Translations under genes and position numbers: made by a program
In this document: positions 17,707 to 26,249 of the stretch, in pieces
How the letters are laid out: the number at the start of each line of letters is the position of its first letter
Numbering within the stretch: position 1 is the stretch's first letter
Source of the DNA: UBA4615 sp044368415
GTDB lineage: Bacteria; Pseudomonadota; Gammaproteobacteria; Burkholderiales; Burkholderiaceae_E
DNA: 64,000 nt
NCBI GenBank assembly: GCA_044368415.1
Contig: JBIPLJ010000015.1
Coordinates: forward strand, 10,693-74,692
Reading direction: 5' to 3'
Notes under the pieces: model-generated
The model's input: the letters and a program-made list of their open reading frames with translations, nothing else
Told to the model about the DNA's origin: nothing
The model's database searches: none

Positions 17707-19271
17707 GCGGCACCTTCGGCCACGGCGGGCTCGGCGCGACCCGCGGTCGTGTCGGGCGTCTCGTGTGCGCCGCCCATGCGCCGGCCGATCTCGGCCCGAT
17801 CGGCGGCGCCGCTCGAGGTCTCGTAGACCAGCGAACCTTCGGACATCACAAGGACGCGGTCGGACAGCTCGATCAACTCGTCGAGGTCCTCGCTCACCAG
17901 CAGCACCGCCGCGCCGCAGTTGCGCGCCTCGAGCAGGCGGCGGTGGATCTCGTCGACCGCCGCGAAGTCCAGGCCGAACACCGGGTTCATCACGACGAGC
18001 ACACGACAGCCGCGCGAGAGCTCACGCGCGAGCACCGTGCGCTGCACGTTGCCGCCCGACAGCGTGCCGATCGGCGAGTCCGGCCCGCGGGTCTTGACGC
18101 CGAAGGCCTCGATACGCGGCCGCGCAGCCGCCACCAGCCGAGCCGGGCTCAGCCAGCCGGCGCGCGCCAGGGGCGCCACGTCGAACTCGCGCAGACCCAG
18201 GTTCTCGGCGACCGACATCGCCGCCACGCAGGCGTTCCGGAGCGGCTCCTCCGGCAGGCTGCCCACGCCGTGCCGTGCGATCTCGGCACGCCGCCCGCGA
18301 TAGCGCTCGCCACCGATCCGGATCGCTCCCGAGGCAGCCTCGCGTTGCCCGAGCAGCGTCTCGACCAGCTCGCGCTGGCCGTTGCCCGAGACGCCTGCAA
18401 TGCCGAGGATCTCGCCGGCGCGTACCGCAAGCGTCGCCTCGCGCACCACGCGCCGGCCGGCGTCGTCAATGACGGTCAGCCTCTCTACCGCGAGCACCGG
18501 CGCCGCAGCCTGCGCGACCGGGCTGCGCTCGGGCAGCTCCCGGCGCCGCGCCGCCCCGATCATCGCGTCGGCCAGCCGCACCGCATCGAAGTTGCCGACC
18601 GGGCCGGCCGCGACCCGCTTGCCGCGGCGCAGCACGGTGACGTCGTCGGCGAAGGCCGAGACCTCGCGGAATTTGTGGGTGATCATCACCACCGTCAGCC
18701 GGCCCGCGTGCGCCAGGCCGCGGATCGCGCCGAGCACCTCGTCGGCCTCGTCGGGCGCAAGCACCGAGGTCGGCTCATCGAGGATCAGCAGCCGGTTGTC
18801 GGCGTAGAGCTGCTTGAGGATCTCGGCCTTCTGCCTCTGGCCTGCCGCCAGGTTCGAGACCGGCACCTCGAGCGGCAGCGTGAACGGCGTACCGTCCATG
18901 AATGCGCGCATCTCGGCGAGCTTCGCCGACCAGTCGATCACCGCGCCGAGCCCGCCGCGCGCGAGCGCGAAGTTCTCGGCCACCGTCATCGAGGGCACCA
19001 GCGTGAAGTGCTGGTAGACCATGCCGACGCCGAGCGCGCGTGCCGCCTGCGGCGAGCCGATGTCGCGCTCGCGGCCGTCGAGCAGCACCGAGCCCGCGTC
19101 GGCCCGCTGGAAGCCGACGAGGCACTTGACCAGCGTCGACTTGCCGGCGCCGTTCTCGCCAAGCAGCGCATGCACCGTGCCGGGCCGCACGTCGAGGTCG
19201 ACCGTATCGAGCGCGACGAAGTCGCCGAAGCACTTGGTGAGCCCGATCGTCTGCAGCGACGGCGCCTTCAT
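17703..19271 (-). CDS. BMP-type ABC importer, double-domain ATPase
   Basis: 522 residues with two ABC domains in tandem, as in sugar/nucleoside importers that use BMP-family receptors. Domain 1 has Walker A LLGENGAGKST, signature LAAGQRQKAEIL and Walker B LLILDEPTSVLAP. Domain 2 has a degenerate Walker A (GIAGVSGNGQRELVETL), signature LSGGNVQR and a Walker B in which NPVFGLD replaces EPTxGLD. A degenerate second site is normal for this class. It is coupled by 4-nt overlaps to biuret hydrolase upstream and to the second cysteine hydrolase downstream. It would energise the two permeases encoded at 21.1-23.1 kb. Confidence 0.92.
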   Translation of the reverse strand: MKAPSLQTIGLTKCFGDFVALDTVDLDVRPGTVHALLGENGAGKSTLVKCLVGFQRADAGSVLLDGRERDIGSPQAARALGVGMVYQHFTLVPSMTVAENFALARGGLGAVIDWSAKLAEMRAFMDGTPFTLPLEVPVSNLAAGQRQKAEILKQLYADNRLLILDEPTSVLAPDEADEVLGAIRGLAHAGRLTVVMITHKFREVSAFADDVTVLRRGKRVAAGPVGNFDAVRLADAMIGAARRRELPERSPVAQAAAPVLAVERLTVIDDAGRRVVREATLAVRAGEILGIAGVSGNGQRELVETLLGQREAASGAIRIGGERYRGRRAEIARHGVGSLPEEPLRNACVAAMSVAENLGLREFDVAPLARAGWLSPARLVAAARPRIEAFGVKTRGPDSPIGTLSGGNVQRTVLARELSRGCRVLVVMNPVFGLDFAAVDEIHRRLLEARNCGAAVLLVSEDLDELIELSDRVLVMSEGSLVYETSSGAADRAEIGRRMGGAHETPDTTAGRAEPAVAEGAA

Positions 19272-19966
19272 GCGGCACCGCCACCGAGCGCGTCGATCAC
19301 CTGCGCGGATCGACCGACCGCGCCGAACACGCCGCCCTGCATGGTCACCATCTTGATCGCGGCCTGGTGGTTGCCAAGATCGGTCGCGCCGCAGCAGTCC
19401 TCGAGAATCAGGCACTCGAAGCCGCGGTCGTTGGCCTCGCGCAGGGTCGTGTGCACACACACGTCGGTGGTGATGCCGGTCAGCAGCAGGTTGCGGATGC
19501 CCCGCACGTGCAGCATCAGCTCGAGATCGGTCGCGCAGAACGAGCCCTTGCCGGGCTTGTCGACGATCGGCTCGCCGGCGAGGGGCGCGAGCTCGGGGAT
19601 GATCTCCCAGCCTGGCTCGCCGCGAACGAGGATGCGGCCGCAGGGGCCCGCATCGCCGATGCCCGCACCGATGCGCCGCGAGCGCCAGCGCTTGTTGGCA
19701 GGCAGATCGGCGAGGTCGGGGCGGTGTCCCTCGCGGGTGTGGATCACGGCGAGGCCGCGGGCGCGGGCCGCCGTCAGCAGGCGCGAGATCGGGGCGATCG
19801 GGGCCCGCGTCATCGACAGGTCGTAGCCCATGCGGTCGACGTAGCCGCCGATGCCGCAGAAGTCGGTCTGCATGTCGATGATCACCAGCGCCGTCTCGGC
19901 CGCGAACCAGCGGCCGTCATACGGCCAGGGGTAAGGGTCGGCGGCGATCTGGGCGAAGTCGATCAT
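19268..19966 (-). CDS. biuH: biuret amidohydrolase
   Basis: 232-residue cysteine hydrolase that should convert biuret to allophanate and ammonia. It has DPYPWPYDG near the N-terminus, Asp31 in IIDMQTDFCGIGGYVD, Lys137 in IVDKPGKGSFCATDLEL and Cys170 in TGITTDVCVHTTLREAND. These positions sit at a constant offset of five from the Asp36/Lys142/Cys175 triad that I recall for the Rhizobium leguminosarum biuret hydrolase, and the segment HTREGHRPDLADLPANKRWR is also typical. The product, allophanate, is the substrate of AtzF encoded at the head of this cluster. The start follows GGAGGAGACC. The assignment to the biuret hydrolase clade is from memory of sequences, not from a search. Confidence 0.87.
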   Translation of the reverse strand: MIDFAQIAADPYPWPYDGRWFAAETALVIIDMQTDFCGIGGYVDRMGYDLSMTRAPIAPISRLLTAARARGLAVIHTREGHRPDLADLPANKRWRSRRIGAGIGDAGPCGRILVRGEPGWEIIPELAPLAGEPIVDKPGKGSFCATDLELMLHVRGIRNLLLTGITTDVCVHTTLREANDRGFECLILEDCCGATDLGNHQAAIKMVTMQGGVFGAVGRSAQVIDALGGGAA

Positions 19967-19985
19967 CGCGGTCTCCTCCGCCGGC

Positions 19986-21071
19986 TCAGGCGGCGCGCAC
20001 GCCGGGCGCGGAACCGGGCACGGAAACAGGCACCGCAATCGGCGCAGAAACCGGCACGCCGTCGAGGCCCGCCGGCTGCGGACCGGCGTATGCGCGCGTC
20101 GGCGCGGCGAAGCCGCAGGATGCGCCATCGACGTGGACGACGTCCGCCTCCCAGGGCAGCCGGTAGCGCCCACCCACCATGTCGTGCATGAAGGTGTAAG
20201 GGCAGTCCTGCGCGCCGCCCTTGACCGCCACGTAGCCGCGGTGCCAGAGCTGGTAGGGGTTGTTCTCCACGCCCCAGTGCTGACGGGCCTCGCGGACCAG
20301 GTCGGGCCGCAGCTCGCAGGTGACGATCTCGTCGGGACGGTTGCCGCCCTCGACCAGGACCGTGCCGTCGAAGCTGCAGACCATGCCCTCGCCCATCGAG
20401 TCGAAGCTGCCGTCGCTGCCGCACAGGCAGACGCTGGCGGTGATCATCAGGTTCTGGAAGGCGTTCGCTTGGTTGGTGAGCTTCCAGGCGTGGCGGATCG
20501 GCGCGGTGTAGCCGGCGGTGCGCAGCATGATCTCGGCGCCCTTGTACGCGCACTCGCGCGCCATCTCCGGGAACATGCCGTCGTGGCAGATGATCAGCGC
20601 GAGCCTGCAGCCCTTCGGGCCGTCGATGACGGGGATGCCGAGGTTGCCCGGCTCCCAGGCCTCGACCGGCACCCAGGGGTGCAGCTTGCGGTAGTAGAGC
20701 GCGAGCCGCCCGGTGTCGTCGAACATGATCCCGGTGTTGTAGGGGTTGCCGCCGGGGTTGGCCTCCATGATCGAGAAGCAGCCCCAGATCCGGTGCTCGA
20801 TGCAGGCCTGCCGGAAGGCTGCAACCTCGGGCCCATCCATCGACACCATCAGCTCGCGCGCGGTGCTCATCGACAGCCCGTGCAGCGCGTACTCGGGGAA
20901 CACCACCAGGTCCATGCCCGGGCTGTTGCGGCGCGCCTTGCCGACCATCGCAACGATGCGCGCGGTCTGCGCGGCGAGCTGCGCCGGTGTCTCGACCACC
21001 GGCAGCTGCAATTGCACCAGCCCCACGACCACGCCATTCGGCGACTTGTTCAATCCGCCCAGTCCGCTCAT
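19986..21071 (-). CDS. amiF: formamidase, nitrilase superfamily
   Basis: 361-residue enzyme that should hydrolyse formamide to formate and ammonia. The start MSGLGGLNKSPNGVVVGLVQ and the triad Glu60 (LVVFPEYALHGLS), Lys129 (YYRKLHPWVPVEAWEPGNLG) and Cys162 (ALIICHDGMFPEMARECAYKG) match Helicobacter-type formamidase (AmiF), as do FDGTVLVEGG and WGVENNPYQLWHRGYVAVKGG. Aliphatic amidase (AmiE) is the close alternative; the KLHPWVP segment favours AmiF. The C-terminal 25 or so residues are a Pro/Val/Ala-rich tail (VSAPIAVPVSVPGSAPG) not usual in the family. The gene lies 19 nt before biuH. Formamide could come from N-formyl or ring-opened nitrogen compounds. Confidence 0.87.
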   Translation of the reverse strand: MSGLGGLNKSPNGVVVGLVQLQLPVVETPAQLAAQTARIVAMVGKARRNSPGMDLVVFPEYALHGLSMSTARELMVSMDGPEVAAFRQACIEHRIWGCFSIMEANPGGNPYNTGIMFDDTGRLALYYRKLHPWVPVEAWEPGNLGIPVIDGPKGCRLALIICHDGMFPEMARECAYKGAEIMLRTAGYTAPIRHAWKLTNQANAFQNLMITASVCLCGSDGSFDSMGEGMVCSFDGTVLVEGGNRPDEIVTCELRPDLVREARQHWGVENNPYQLWHRGYVAVKGGAQDCPYTFMHDMVGGRYRLPWEADVVHVDGASCGFAAPTRAYAGPQPAGLDGVPVSAPIAVPVSVPGSAPGVRAA

Positions 21072-21103
21072 CGAAACGCCTCGTTCGTGTGATGCGCGCG
21101 TCT

Positions 21104-22024
21104 TCAGCGCGTCATGGAGAGTTCGCCCGGCGCACCGATCGACGCGCTGGCCCTGGAGGTACTGGCCAGCATGATCGCCAGCGTCAGCACGTACGGCGCG
21201 GCATTCCAGAGGTGGTAACCCGCCTGGATGCCGACCGCCTGCAGCGCCGGGCCGATCGAGCCGGCGCCGCCGAAGATCAGTGCCGCGCGGAAACAGCCGA
21301 GCGGCCGCCAGCGCGCGAAGATCACCAGCGCGACCGCCATCACGCCCTGCCCGCTCGACAGCGCCTCGTTCCAGCTGCCCGGGTAGTAGAGCGACAGGTA
21401 GGCCCCCGCCACGCCGCCGAAGAAGCCGCCCATCGCGGTCGCCATCACGCGGGTGCGTGCCACCGACAGGCCGAGCGCGCGCGCCGCATCGGCCGAGTCG
21501 CCGACGGTACGCAACTGCAGCCCCCAGCGGGTGTTGGCGAACGCCCAGTGCAGCACGAACGCGAGCACCGCACCGACGATGAACAGCACGTTGACCTGCA
21601 GCGCCGCGCGCAGTGCCGGCCGGTCGCTCCAGGCGCCGAGGTCCAGCGAGGGCAGTCGCGGCGCGGTCGGCTGGATGTAGGCCTTGCCGAAGAAGTACGC
21701 GAGACCCAGCCCCAGCACGATCAGCGAGATGCCGATCGCCGTGTCGTTGACGCGCGGCAGGCTGCACAGCAGGCCGTGCACGGCGCCGAAGGCCACCCCG
21801 GAGCAGCCGGCCGCGAGCACGCCGAGCCACGGTGAGCCGGTGTGGTACGAGACCGCGTAGCCGAACATCGCGCCAAACACCATCGTGCCTTCGAGCCCGA
21901 GGTTGATGCGACCCGACTTCTCGGTGATACATTCGCCGAGCGACACGAAGAGGAAGGGCGTGGACACCCGGATCGCGCCGCCCATGACGGCGATCAGCAC
22001 CGTCAGCACCGCGTCGAAGCTCAT
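21104..22024 (-). CDS. BMP-type ABC importer permease (YufQ-like)
   Basis: 306-residue inner-membrane permease of the branched-chain/simple-sugar class that works with BMP receptors. It has the family's EKSGRINLGLEGTMVFGAMFGYAVSYHTGSPWLGVLAAG near the N-terminus, about eight hydrophobic segments, and the ATPase-contact region LRTVGDSADAARALGLSVARTRVMA, followed by GGFFGGVAGAYLSLYYPGSWNEALSSGQGVMAVALVIFARW. Its start overlaps the stop of the other permease by 4 nt. The solutes carried by this class are mostly nucleosides, nucleobases or related ring compounds, which fits a cluster devoted to ureido nitrogen. Confidence 0.9.
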   Translation of the reverse strand: MSFDAVLTVLIAVMGGAIRVSTPFLFVSLGECITEKSGRINLGLEGTMVFGAMFGYAVSYHTGSPWLGVLAAGCSGVAFGAVHGLLCSLPRVNDTAIGISLIVLGLGLAYFFGKAYIQPTAPRLPSLDLGAWSDRPALRAALQVNVLFIVGAVLAFVLHWAFANTRWGLQLRTVGDSADAARALGLSVARTRVMATAMGGFFGGVAGAYLSLYYPGSWNEALSSGQGVMAVALVIFARWRPLGCFRAALIFGGAGSIGPALQAVGIQAGYHLWNAAPYVLTLAIMLASTSRASASIGAPGELSMTR

Positions 22025-23088
22025 CGACGCTCCTTAGGGCTGAATGCCTCGCCGGCCAGGATGGCGACGAACAGCAGCCCCTGCAGCACCAGCGTCGTCG
22101 CGTCGGGCAGGTCCAGGCGACGCTGCAGCAGGCTGCCCGCCGCGGAGATCCCGCCCATCAGAATCGCCACCGGCACGATCGCCAGCGGCTGCTGGCGCGC
22201 CATGAAGGCGACCAGGATGCCGGTGGTGCCGTAGCCGGCGAGCACCGACGCGCTGGCCGCGCTGTGCACCGCCATCACCTCGATCGCACCCGCCAGCCCC
22301 GCGGCCGCGCCGCCGAATGCACAGGCCGCGACGATCAGCGCACCTACCGGCAAGCCCACCAGCATCGCGGCGCGCGGATTGCCGCCCGCCACACGCAGCG
22401 CAAACCCCTGGGTGCTGCGCGAGAGGGCCAGCTGCGCGATCACGCAGGCGACCACGCCGATCACCAGCCCCCAGTGCACGTCGAGCCAGGGGATCTGCCC
22501 GATCATGGCACTGTCGACCAGTGGCAGCGTCGACGGCTTGTTCAGGCTGGCCGGATCGCGCAGCGGACCCTCGACCAGGTGGTTGAACACTGCGATCGCG
22601 ATGTAGGACAGCAGCAGGCTGCTGATCGTCTCATTGAGCCCGCGATAGGCGCGGAAGAACCCCGCGAGCGCGAACCACGCACCGCCCGCCGCGGCACCCG
22701 CGATCGAACCGGCGACCAACGCCATGGCCCCGAGCGAAGGAACCAGCGGCACCGCCACCGCCGCCGCGGCCAGTGCCCCGAGCGCCAGCGCCCCCTCGCC
22801 GCCGATCACCACCAGCCCGGCCTGCGCGGGGATCGCGACCGCCAGCCCGGTGAGGATCAGCGGCGCAGCCCGCAGCAGCGTGTTGTTCCACGAGAAGCCG
22901 CTGGCAAAGCCGCCCTCGAAGAGGGTCGCGTACACCTCGAGCGGATTGCGCCCGAGGAGCGACACGAACACGCCGAAGGCCAGCAGCCCCACGACGATCG
23001 ACCCGATCGGCACCAGCCATGCGCGCACCGCCGGCGAGGCGTTCACCGGACGGAGCGCGGCGGCTAGGACCGACTGGACGGTGGACAC
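22021..23088 (-). CDS. BMP-type ABC importer permease (YufP-like)
   Basis: 355-residue inner-membrane permease. After a cytoplasmic N-terminus it shows membrane segments beginning with WLVPIGSIVVGLLAFGVFVSLLG, then NPLEVYATLFEGGF, the conserved LILTGLAVAIPAQAGLVVIGGEGALALGAL, YRGLNETISSLLLSYIA and the coupling region LRVAGGNPRAAMLVGLPV. This is the larger of the two permeases of a BMP-type importer; the partner follows with a 4-nt overlap. It starts 28 nt after the receptor gene stop. The YufO/P/Q and AtzU/V/W-like systems have the same composition, which is consistent with uptake of a nitrogen-rich ring or ureido compound. Confidence 0.9.
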   Translation of the reverse strand: MSTVQSVLAAALRPVNASPAVRAWLVPIGSIVVGLLAFGVFVSLLGRNPLEVYATLFEGGFASGFSWNNTLLRAAPLILTGLAVAIPAQAGLVVIGGEGALALGALAAAAVAVPLVPSLGAMALVAGSIAGAAAGGAWFALAGFFRAYRGLNETISSLLLSYIAIAVFNHLVEGPLRDPASLNKPSTLPLVDSAMIGQIPWLDVHWGLVIGVVACVIAQLALSRSTQGFALRVAGGNPRAAMLVGLPVGALIVAACAFGGAAAGLAGAIEVMAVHSAASASVLAGYGTTGILVAFMARQQPLAIVPVAILMGGISAAGSLLQRRLDLPDATTLVLQGLLFVAILAGEAFSPKERR

Positions 23089-23116
23089 CGTCTTGGCCGA
23101 GGAGCAGGCGTCCCGA

Positions 23117-24229
23117 TCAGGCCGGGATCGAGCCGAGCACGCCCTCCACCAGGTAGTTCATCTTCTCGAGCTCGAGGTTGGTCATCTCCAGCACCGTGCC
23201 CGCCGGGATCACCGTGCCGCCCTTGTTGTCCTTGAGCGGGCCCTTGAAGATGGCGAAGCTGCCGGTGGTGAGCGCCATGCGCGCGGCGTCGCCCGCGGCC
23301 TTGGCGGCCGGCGTCACCGACGGGCCGTAGGCCGACATCTTCACGAAGCCTTCCTTCAGGCCGCCGCGCAGGAAGTTCAGGTGCGGCTTGTTCGTGCGGG
23401 CCGCGTCGACCAGCATGCCGTAAGGCGTCGACCAGTCCCATTCGGCGCCGGTCAAGTAACCCTTGGGTGCGAGCGCGGCCTGGCTGGCGTGGTAGCCGCA
23501 GGTCATGATGCCGCGCTTCTCGGCGGTCTCGATCATGACCTTCGGGCCGTCGACGTGGCAGGTGACCACGTCCACGCCCTGATCCACCAGGCTGTTGGTC
23601 GCCTCGGCTTCCTTGACCGCCATCGACCAGTCGCCGGTGAAGATCACACGGGTGGTGATCGACGGATCCACCGAGCGCGCGCCCATCGTGAACGCGTTGA
23701 TATTGCGCAGCACCTGCGGGATCGGCTTGGCAGCGACGAAGCCGAGCTTCTTCGATTTGCTCATGTGACCGGCGACAACGCCCGCGACGTACTGCGCGCC
23801 GTCGATGTAGCCGAAGTACGAGCCCGCGTTCCTCGGATGCTTGCCTTCGGTCCACATGCCGCCGCCGTGGGCGAAGCGCACGTTGGGGTACTTCTCGGCC
23901 ATGCGCAGCATGTGCGGGTCGAAGTAGCCGAACGAGGTGGCGAAGATCAGCGACGCCTTGTCCTGAGTGATCATCGCTTCCATCGTCTTCTGGACGGCGA
24001 TGGTCTCGGGCACCTTCTCCTCCTCGACGACCTTCACGCCCGGCAGCTTCTTGAGCGCCGCGGCGGCCTGCGCCTGCGCCTGGTTGTAGCCGAAGTCATC
24101 GCGCGGGCCGACGTAGATCACGCCGACGGTGATCGGCGACTGGGCCGAGGCGCGCAGCGGCAGGCCGGCGGCACAGACCAGGCCGGCGGCGCTGGCGGCT
24201 TGGAGCAAGGAGCGACGCGAGGGGATCAT
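23117..24229 (-). CDS. BMP-family periplasmic solute-binding protein
   Basis: 370-residue receptor. A twin-arginine-like signal peptide (SRRSLLQAASAAGLVCAAGLPLRASAQ) is followed by the BMP fold: VGVIYVGPRDDFGYNQAQAQAAAAL, LIFATSFGYFDPHMLRMAEKYPNVRFAHGGG, YIDGAQYVAGVVAGHMSKSKKLGFVAAKPIPQVLRNINAFTMGAR and QGVDVVTCHVDGPK. The start is supported by AAGGAG about 8 nt before the ATG. It is the first gene after a 279-nt gap that holds a candidate GntR operator, so it probably heads its own transcript serving the permeases, formamidase, biuret hydrolase, ATPase and second hydrolase. The receptor AtzT of the Pseudomonas ADP cyanuric acid operon is, as I recall, of this same family. Confidence 0.92.
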   Translation of the reverse strand: MIPSRRSLLQAASAAGLVCAAGLPLRASAQSPITVGVIYVGPRDDFGYNQAQAQAAAALKKLPGVKVVEEEKVPETIAVQKTMEAMITQDKASLIFATSFGYFDPHMLRMAEKYPNVRFAHGGGMWTEGKHPRNAGSYFGYIDGAQYVAGVVAGHMSKSKKLGFVAAKPIPQVLRNINAFTMGARSVDPSITTRVIFTGDWSMAVKEAEATNSLVDQGVDVVTCHVDGPKVMIETAEKRGIMTCGYHASQAALAPKGYLTGAEWDWSTPYGMLVDAARTNKPHLNFLRGGLKEGFVKMSAYGPSVTPAAKAAGDAARMALTTGSFAIFKGPLKDNKGGTVIPAGTVLEMTNLELEKMNYLVEGVLGSIPA

Positions 24230-24508
24230 GGGGGGACTCCTTGGATACGGGGCAATGGGGCGACAGCGAGTGCGGTCAGCGGGTGGGGCAGCGGGGCGTG
24301 CCCGGGCGGTGGCGCTGGGTACACCACCATGAATACAAGATCGCCCGCAAAGCTCCGCAAGATGTGTGCCGGGGTGCCGGGGGGGGCTTCGCACGCGGGG
24401 CGGGCGGGCTCGGCGCCAACGCGGTGCGGGTCGTCGCGACGGGCCGCCCGGTGGGCCCCGCGCGCCGCACGCCGCACCGTTTGCGGGCAGCCCGACGCGG
24501 CGCCCGGC
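24230..24508. promoter_or_regulatory. 279-nt control region upstream of the BMP transporter genes
   Basis: Non-coding gap between the GntR gene and the BMP receptor gene, both on the minus strand. It is the only long gap inside the 17-gene run and holds the candidate operator described separately. A clear -35/-10 pair is not visible to me. The interval is G-rich on the plus strand (GGGGTGCCGGGGGGGGCTTC near 24372). A second transcription start for the transporter/hydrolase half of the cluster most likely lies here. Confidence 0.45.
24328..24339. promoter_or_regulatory. candidate GntR operator copy 2 (CATGAATACAAG)
   Basis: CATGAATACAAG differs at one base from CATGTATACAAG at 34682-34693, which covers the start of atzF. 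GTATAC-centred palindromes are typical of FadR/VanR-type GntR operators. This copy lies about 100 nt upstream of the BMP receptor start and about 170 nt downstream of the cluster's own GntR gene. Binding is inferred only from the repetition and position. Confidence 0.5.
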
Positions 24509-25213
24509 TCAGTCGCCGGCGCGCTCGCGCGCCTCGTACAGCCTATGCAGCGTGATTTTGCGGACCTCGGCCTTGCTCGCCTCGATATGCGTGCGCAGCA
24601 GCATCACCGACTGCTCGGCGCGGCGCTGCACGATGGCGCGCAGGATCTTCCCGTGTTCCTGGTAAGTCGCGTCGATGCGTGGCGCCTTGGTGAAGTCGAG
24701 CCGCCGGATGATGCGGATGCGCTCGGTGACCTCGGCGTGCACGCGAGACATCTCGCGGTTGCCGGCGCTCGCCACCAGCGTCGCGTGGAAGGCCTCGTCG
24801 AGCGTCGCCACCACCCGCATCTCGGTCTCGCGCTCGTCGCAGGGGCCGGTCCAGGTGCGGCGCAGCGCTTCGAGCTCGGGGCGCCTCTCGGTCTCGCACA
24901 GCCGGCGCACCGCAGTGCTCTCGAGCACGATGCGCAGGTCGTAGAGCTCCTCGAACTGCACGAAGTCGAAGGGCTTGACGCGCCAGCCCGCCCGGAACAT
25001 GACCTCGAGGTAGCCCTCGTGCTCGAGCCGGTAGAGCGCCTCGCGGACCGGCGTTCGCGAGGCCTGGGTGCGCTCGGAGATCTCGGTCTCGGTGAACCGG
25101 TCGCCCGGGAGCAGCCGAAAGTCGAAGATGTCCTGCTTGACCCGCTCGTAGATCAGGGTCGCGAGGTTCACGGTCACCGGACGCTCGCTCCTTCTCGGCG
25201 CGGAGGAGGCCAT
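24509..25213 (-). CDS. GntR/FadR-family regulator within the nitrogen cluster
   Basis: 234 residues. Winged helix-turn-helix: LIYERVKQDIFDFRLLPGDRFTETEISERTQASRTPVREALYRLEHEGYLEV. FCD domain: LYDLRIVLESTAVRRLCE, LDEAFHATLVASAGNREM and EHGKILRAIVQRRAEQSVMLLRTHIEAS, with the aspartate/histidine positions that usually bind a metal and the effector. It starts 4 nt after the DppF stop, so it is co-transcribed with the oligopeptide-type transporter and lies upstream of the BMP gene set. It is the obvious regulator of the cluster; the repeated CATG(T/A)ATACAAG sites at both transcript heads are its likely targets. The effector is probably a ureido compound or allophanate-related metabolite. Confidence 0.9.
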   Translation of the reverse strand: MASSAPRRSERPVTVNLATLIYERVKQDIFDFRLLPGDRFTETEISERTQASRTPVREALYRLEHEGYLEVMFRAGWRVKPFDFVQFEELYDLRIVLESTAVRRLCETERRPELEALRRTWTGPCDERETEMRVVATLDEAFHATLVASAGNREMSRVHAEVTERIRIIRRLDFTKAPRIDATYQEHGKILRAIVQRRAEQSVMLLRTHIEASKAEVRKITLHRLYEARERAGD

Positions 25214-25217
25214 GCGC

Positions 25218-26249
25218 TCAGCCAGGCATCTTCAGGCAGGCGACGCGGTGTAGCGCGACCGAGCCGGGCACCTGCCGCAGGCGTGGCATCGCCTTGGCGC
25301 AGCCTGCGTCGCCCTCGGGGCAGCGGCCGTGGAAGCGGCAGGCGGCCGGGTCCGGGTCGATCGGGCTGCGAACCTCGCCGGCGAGCGGCACCGGCGCGCG
25401 GCCGCTGCCCGGTATCGCCGACACCAGCGCGCGGGTGTACGGATGGCCGGGCGAGTCGAACACCTGCGCGGCCGGACCCTCCTCGACTACGCGGCCGAGG
25501 TACATCACCACCACACGGTCGCACAGCAGCCGCACGACGTTCAGGTCGTGCGACACGAAGAGGTAGGTCAGTCCGCGCTCCCGGCGCAAGCGCGCCAGCA
25601 GCTGTAGCACCACCGCCTGCACCGACACGTCGAGCGCTGCGGTCGGCTCGTCCAGGATCAGCAGCGACGGCTCGGGCGCGAGCGCCCGCGCGATGCCGAC
25701 CCGCGCCCGCTGCCCGCCCGACAGCTGGTGCGGCCAGCGCCCGAGCAGCTCGGCGGGCAGTCCGACCTCGTCTGCGATGCGGCGCACCCGCTGGTGGACG
25801 TCGCCGGGGACGCCCAGCCGCAGCAGCGGCTCGGCGATCGCTTGGCGGGCGGTCTGGCGCGGGTCGAGGCTGTCGGTCGCATCCTGGAACACCAGTTGGA
25901 TCTTCGCGCGCAAGCCCGAAGTCGCAAAGGCGCGCGCCGCAAGCGTGCCGATGTCGCGGCCCTCGAAGGTGATCGTGCCCGCGCTCGGATCGAGCAGGCG
26001 CGCCAGCAGCCGCGACAGAGTCGACTTCCCACAGCCGGACTCGCCCACCAGGCCGACCGACTCGCCGCGCCGCAGCGCGAGGTCGACCGCATCGACCGCG
26101 TGAAGCATCGGCGCGCGCTTGCCGCTGCCGAGTACGAAGCGCTTGGACAGGCCGGTGGCGGCGACCAGCGGCGCGCCGTCATCCGCGACGCCCGCGGCGC
26201 CCGCGGCGCCCACGGAAAACGTCAGACCGGCAGCAGCGGATTCGCGCAT
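25218..26249 (-). CDS. oligopeptide-type ABC transporter ATPase, DppF/OppF-like
   Basis: 343-residue ATPase. Walker A is GLVGESGCGKST, the signature is QLSGGQRARVGIARAL, Walker B is LLILDEPTAALD, and the switch histidine is in LFVSHDLNVV. The C-terminal HPYTRALVSAIPGSG and a cysteine-containing CRFHGRCPEGDAGC tail belong to the OppF/DppF type. The ATG at 26249 overlaps the upstream ATPase gene by 28 nt; an in-frame GTG at 26213 would remove the overlap and is a credible alternative. It precedes the GntR gene by 4 nt. It is the second ATPase of the importer whose receptor is encoded at 31.2-32.8 kb. Confidence 0.9.
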   Translation of the reverse strand: MRESAAAGLTFSVGAAGAAGVADDGAPLVAATGLSKRFVLGSGKRAPMLHAVDAVDLALRRGESVGLVGESGCGKSTLSRLLARLLDPSAGTITFEGRDIGTLAARAFATSGLRAKIQLVFQDATDSLDPRQTARQAIAEPLLRLGVPGDVHQRVRRIADEVGLPAELLGRWPHQLSGGQRARVGIARALAPEPSLLILDEPTAALDVSVQAVVLQLLARLRRERGLTYLFVSHDLNVVRLLCDRVVVMYLGRVVEEGPAAQVFDSPGHPYTRALVSAIPGSGRAPVPLAGEVRSPIDPDPAACRFHGRCPEGDAGCAKAMPRLRQVPGSVALHRVACLKMPG

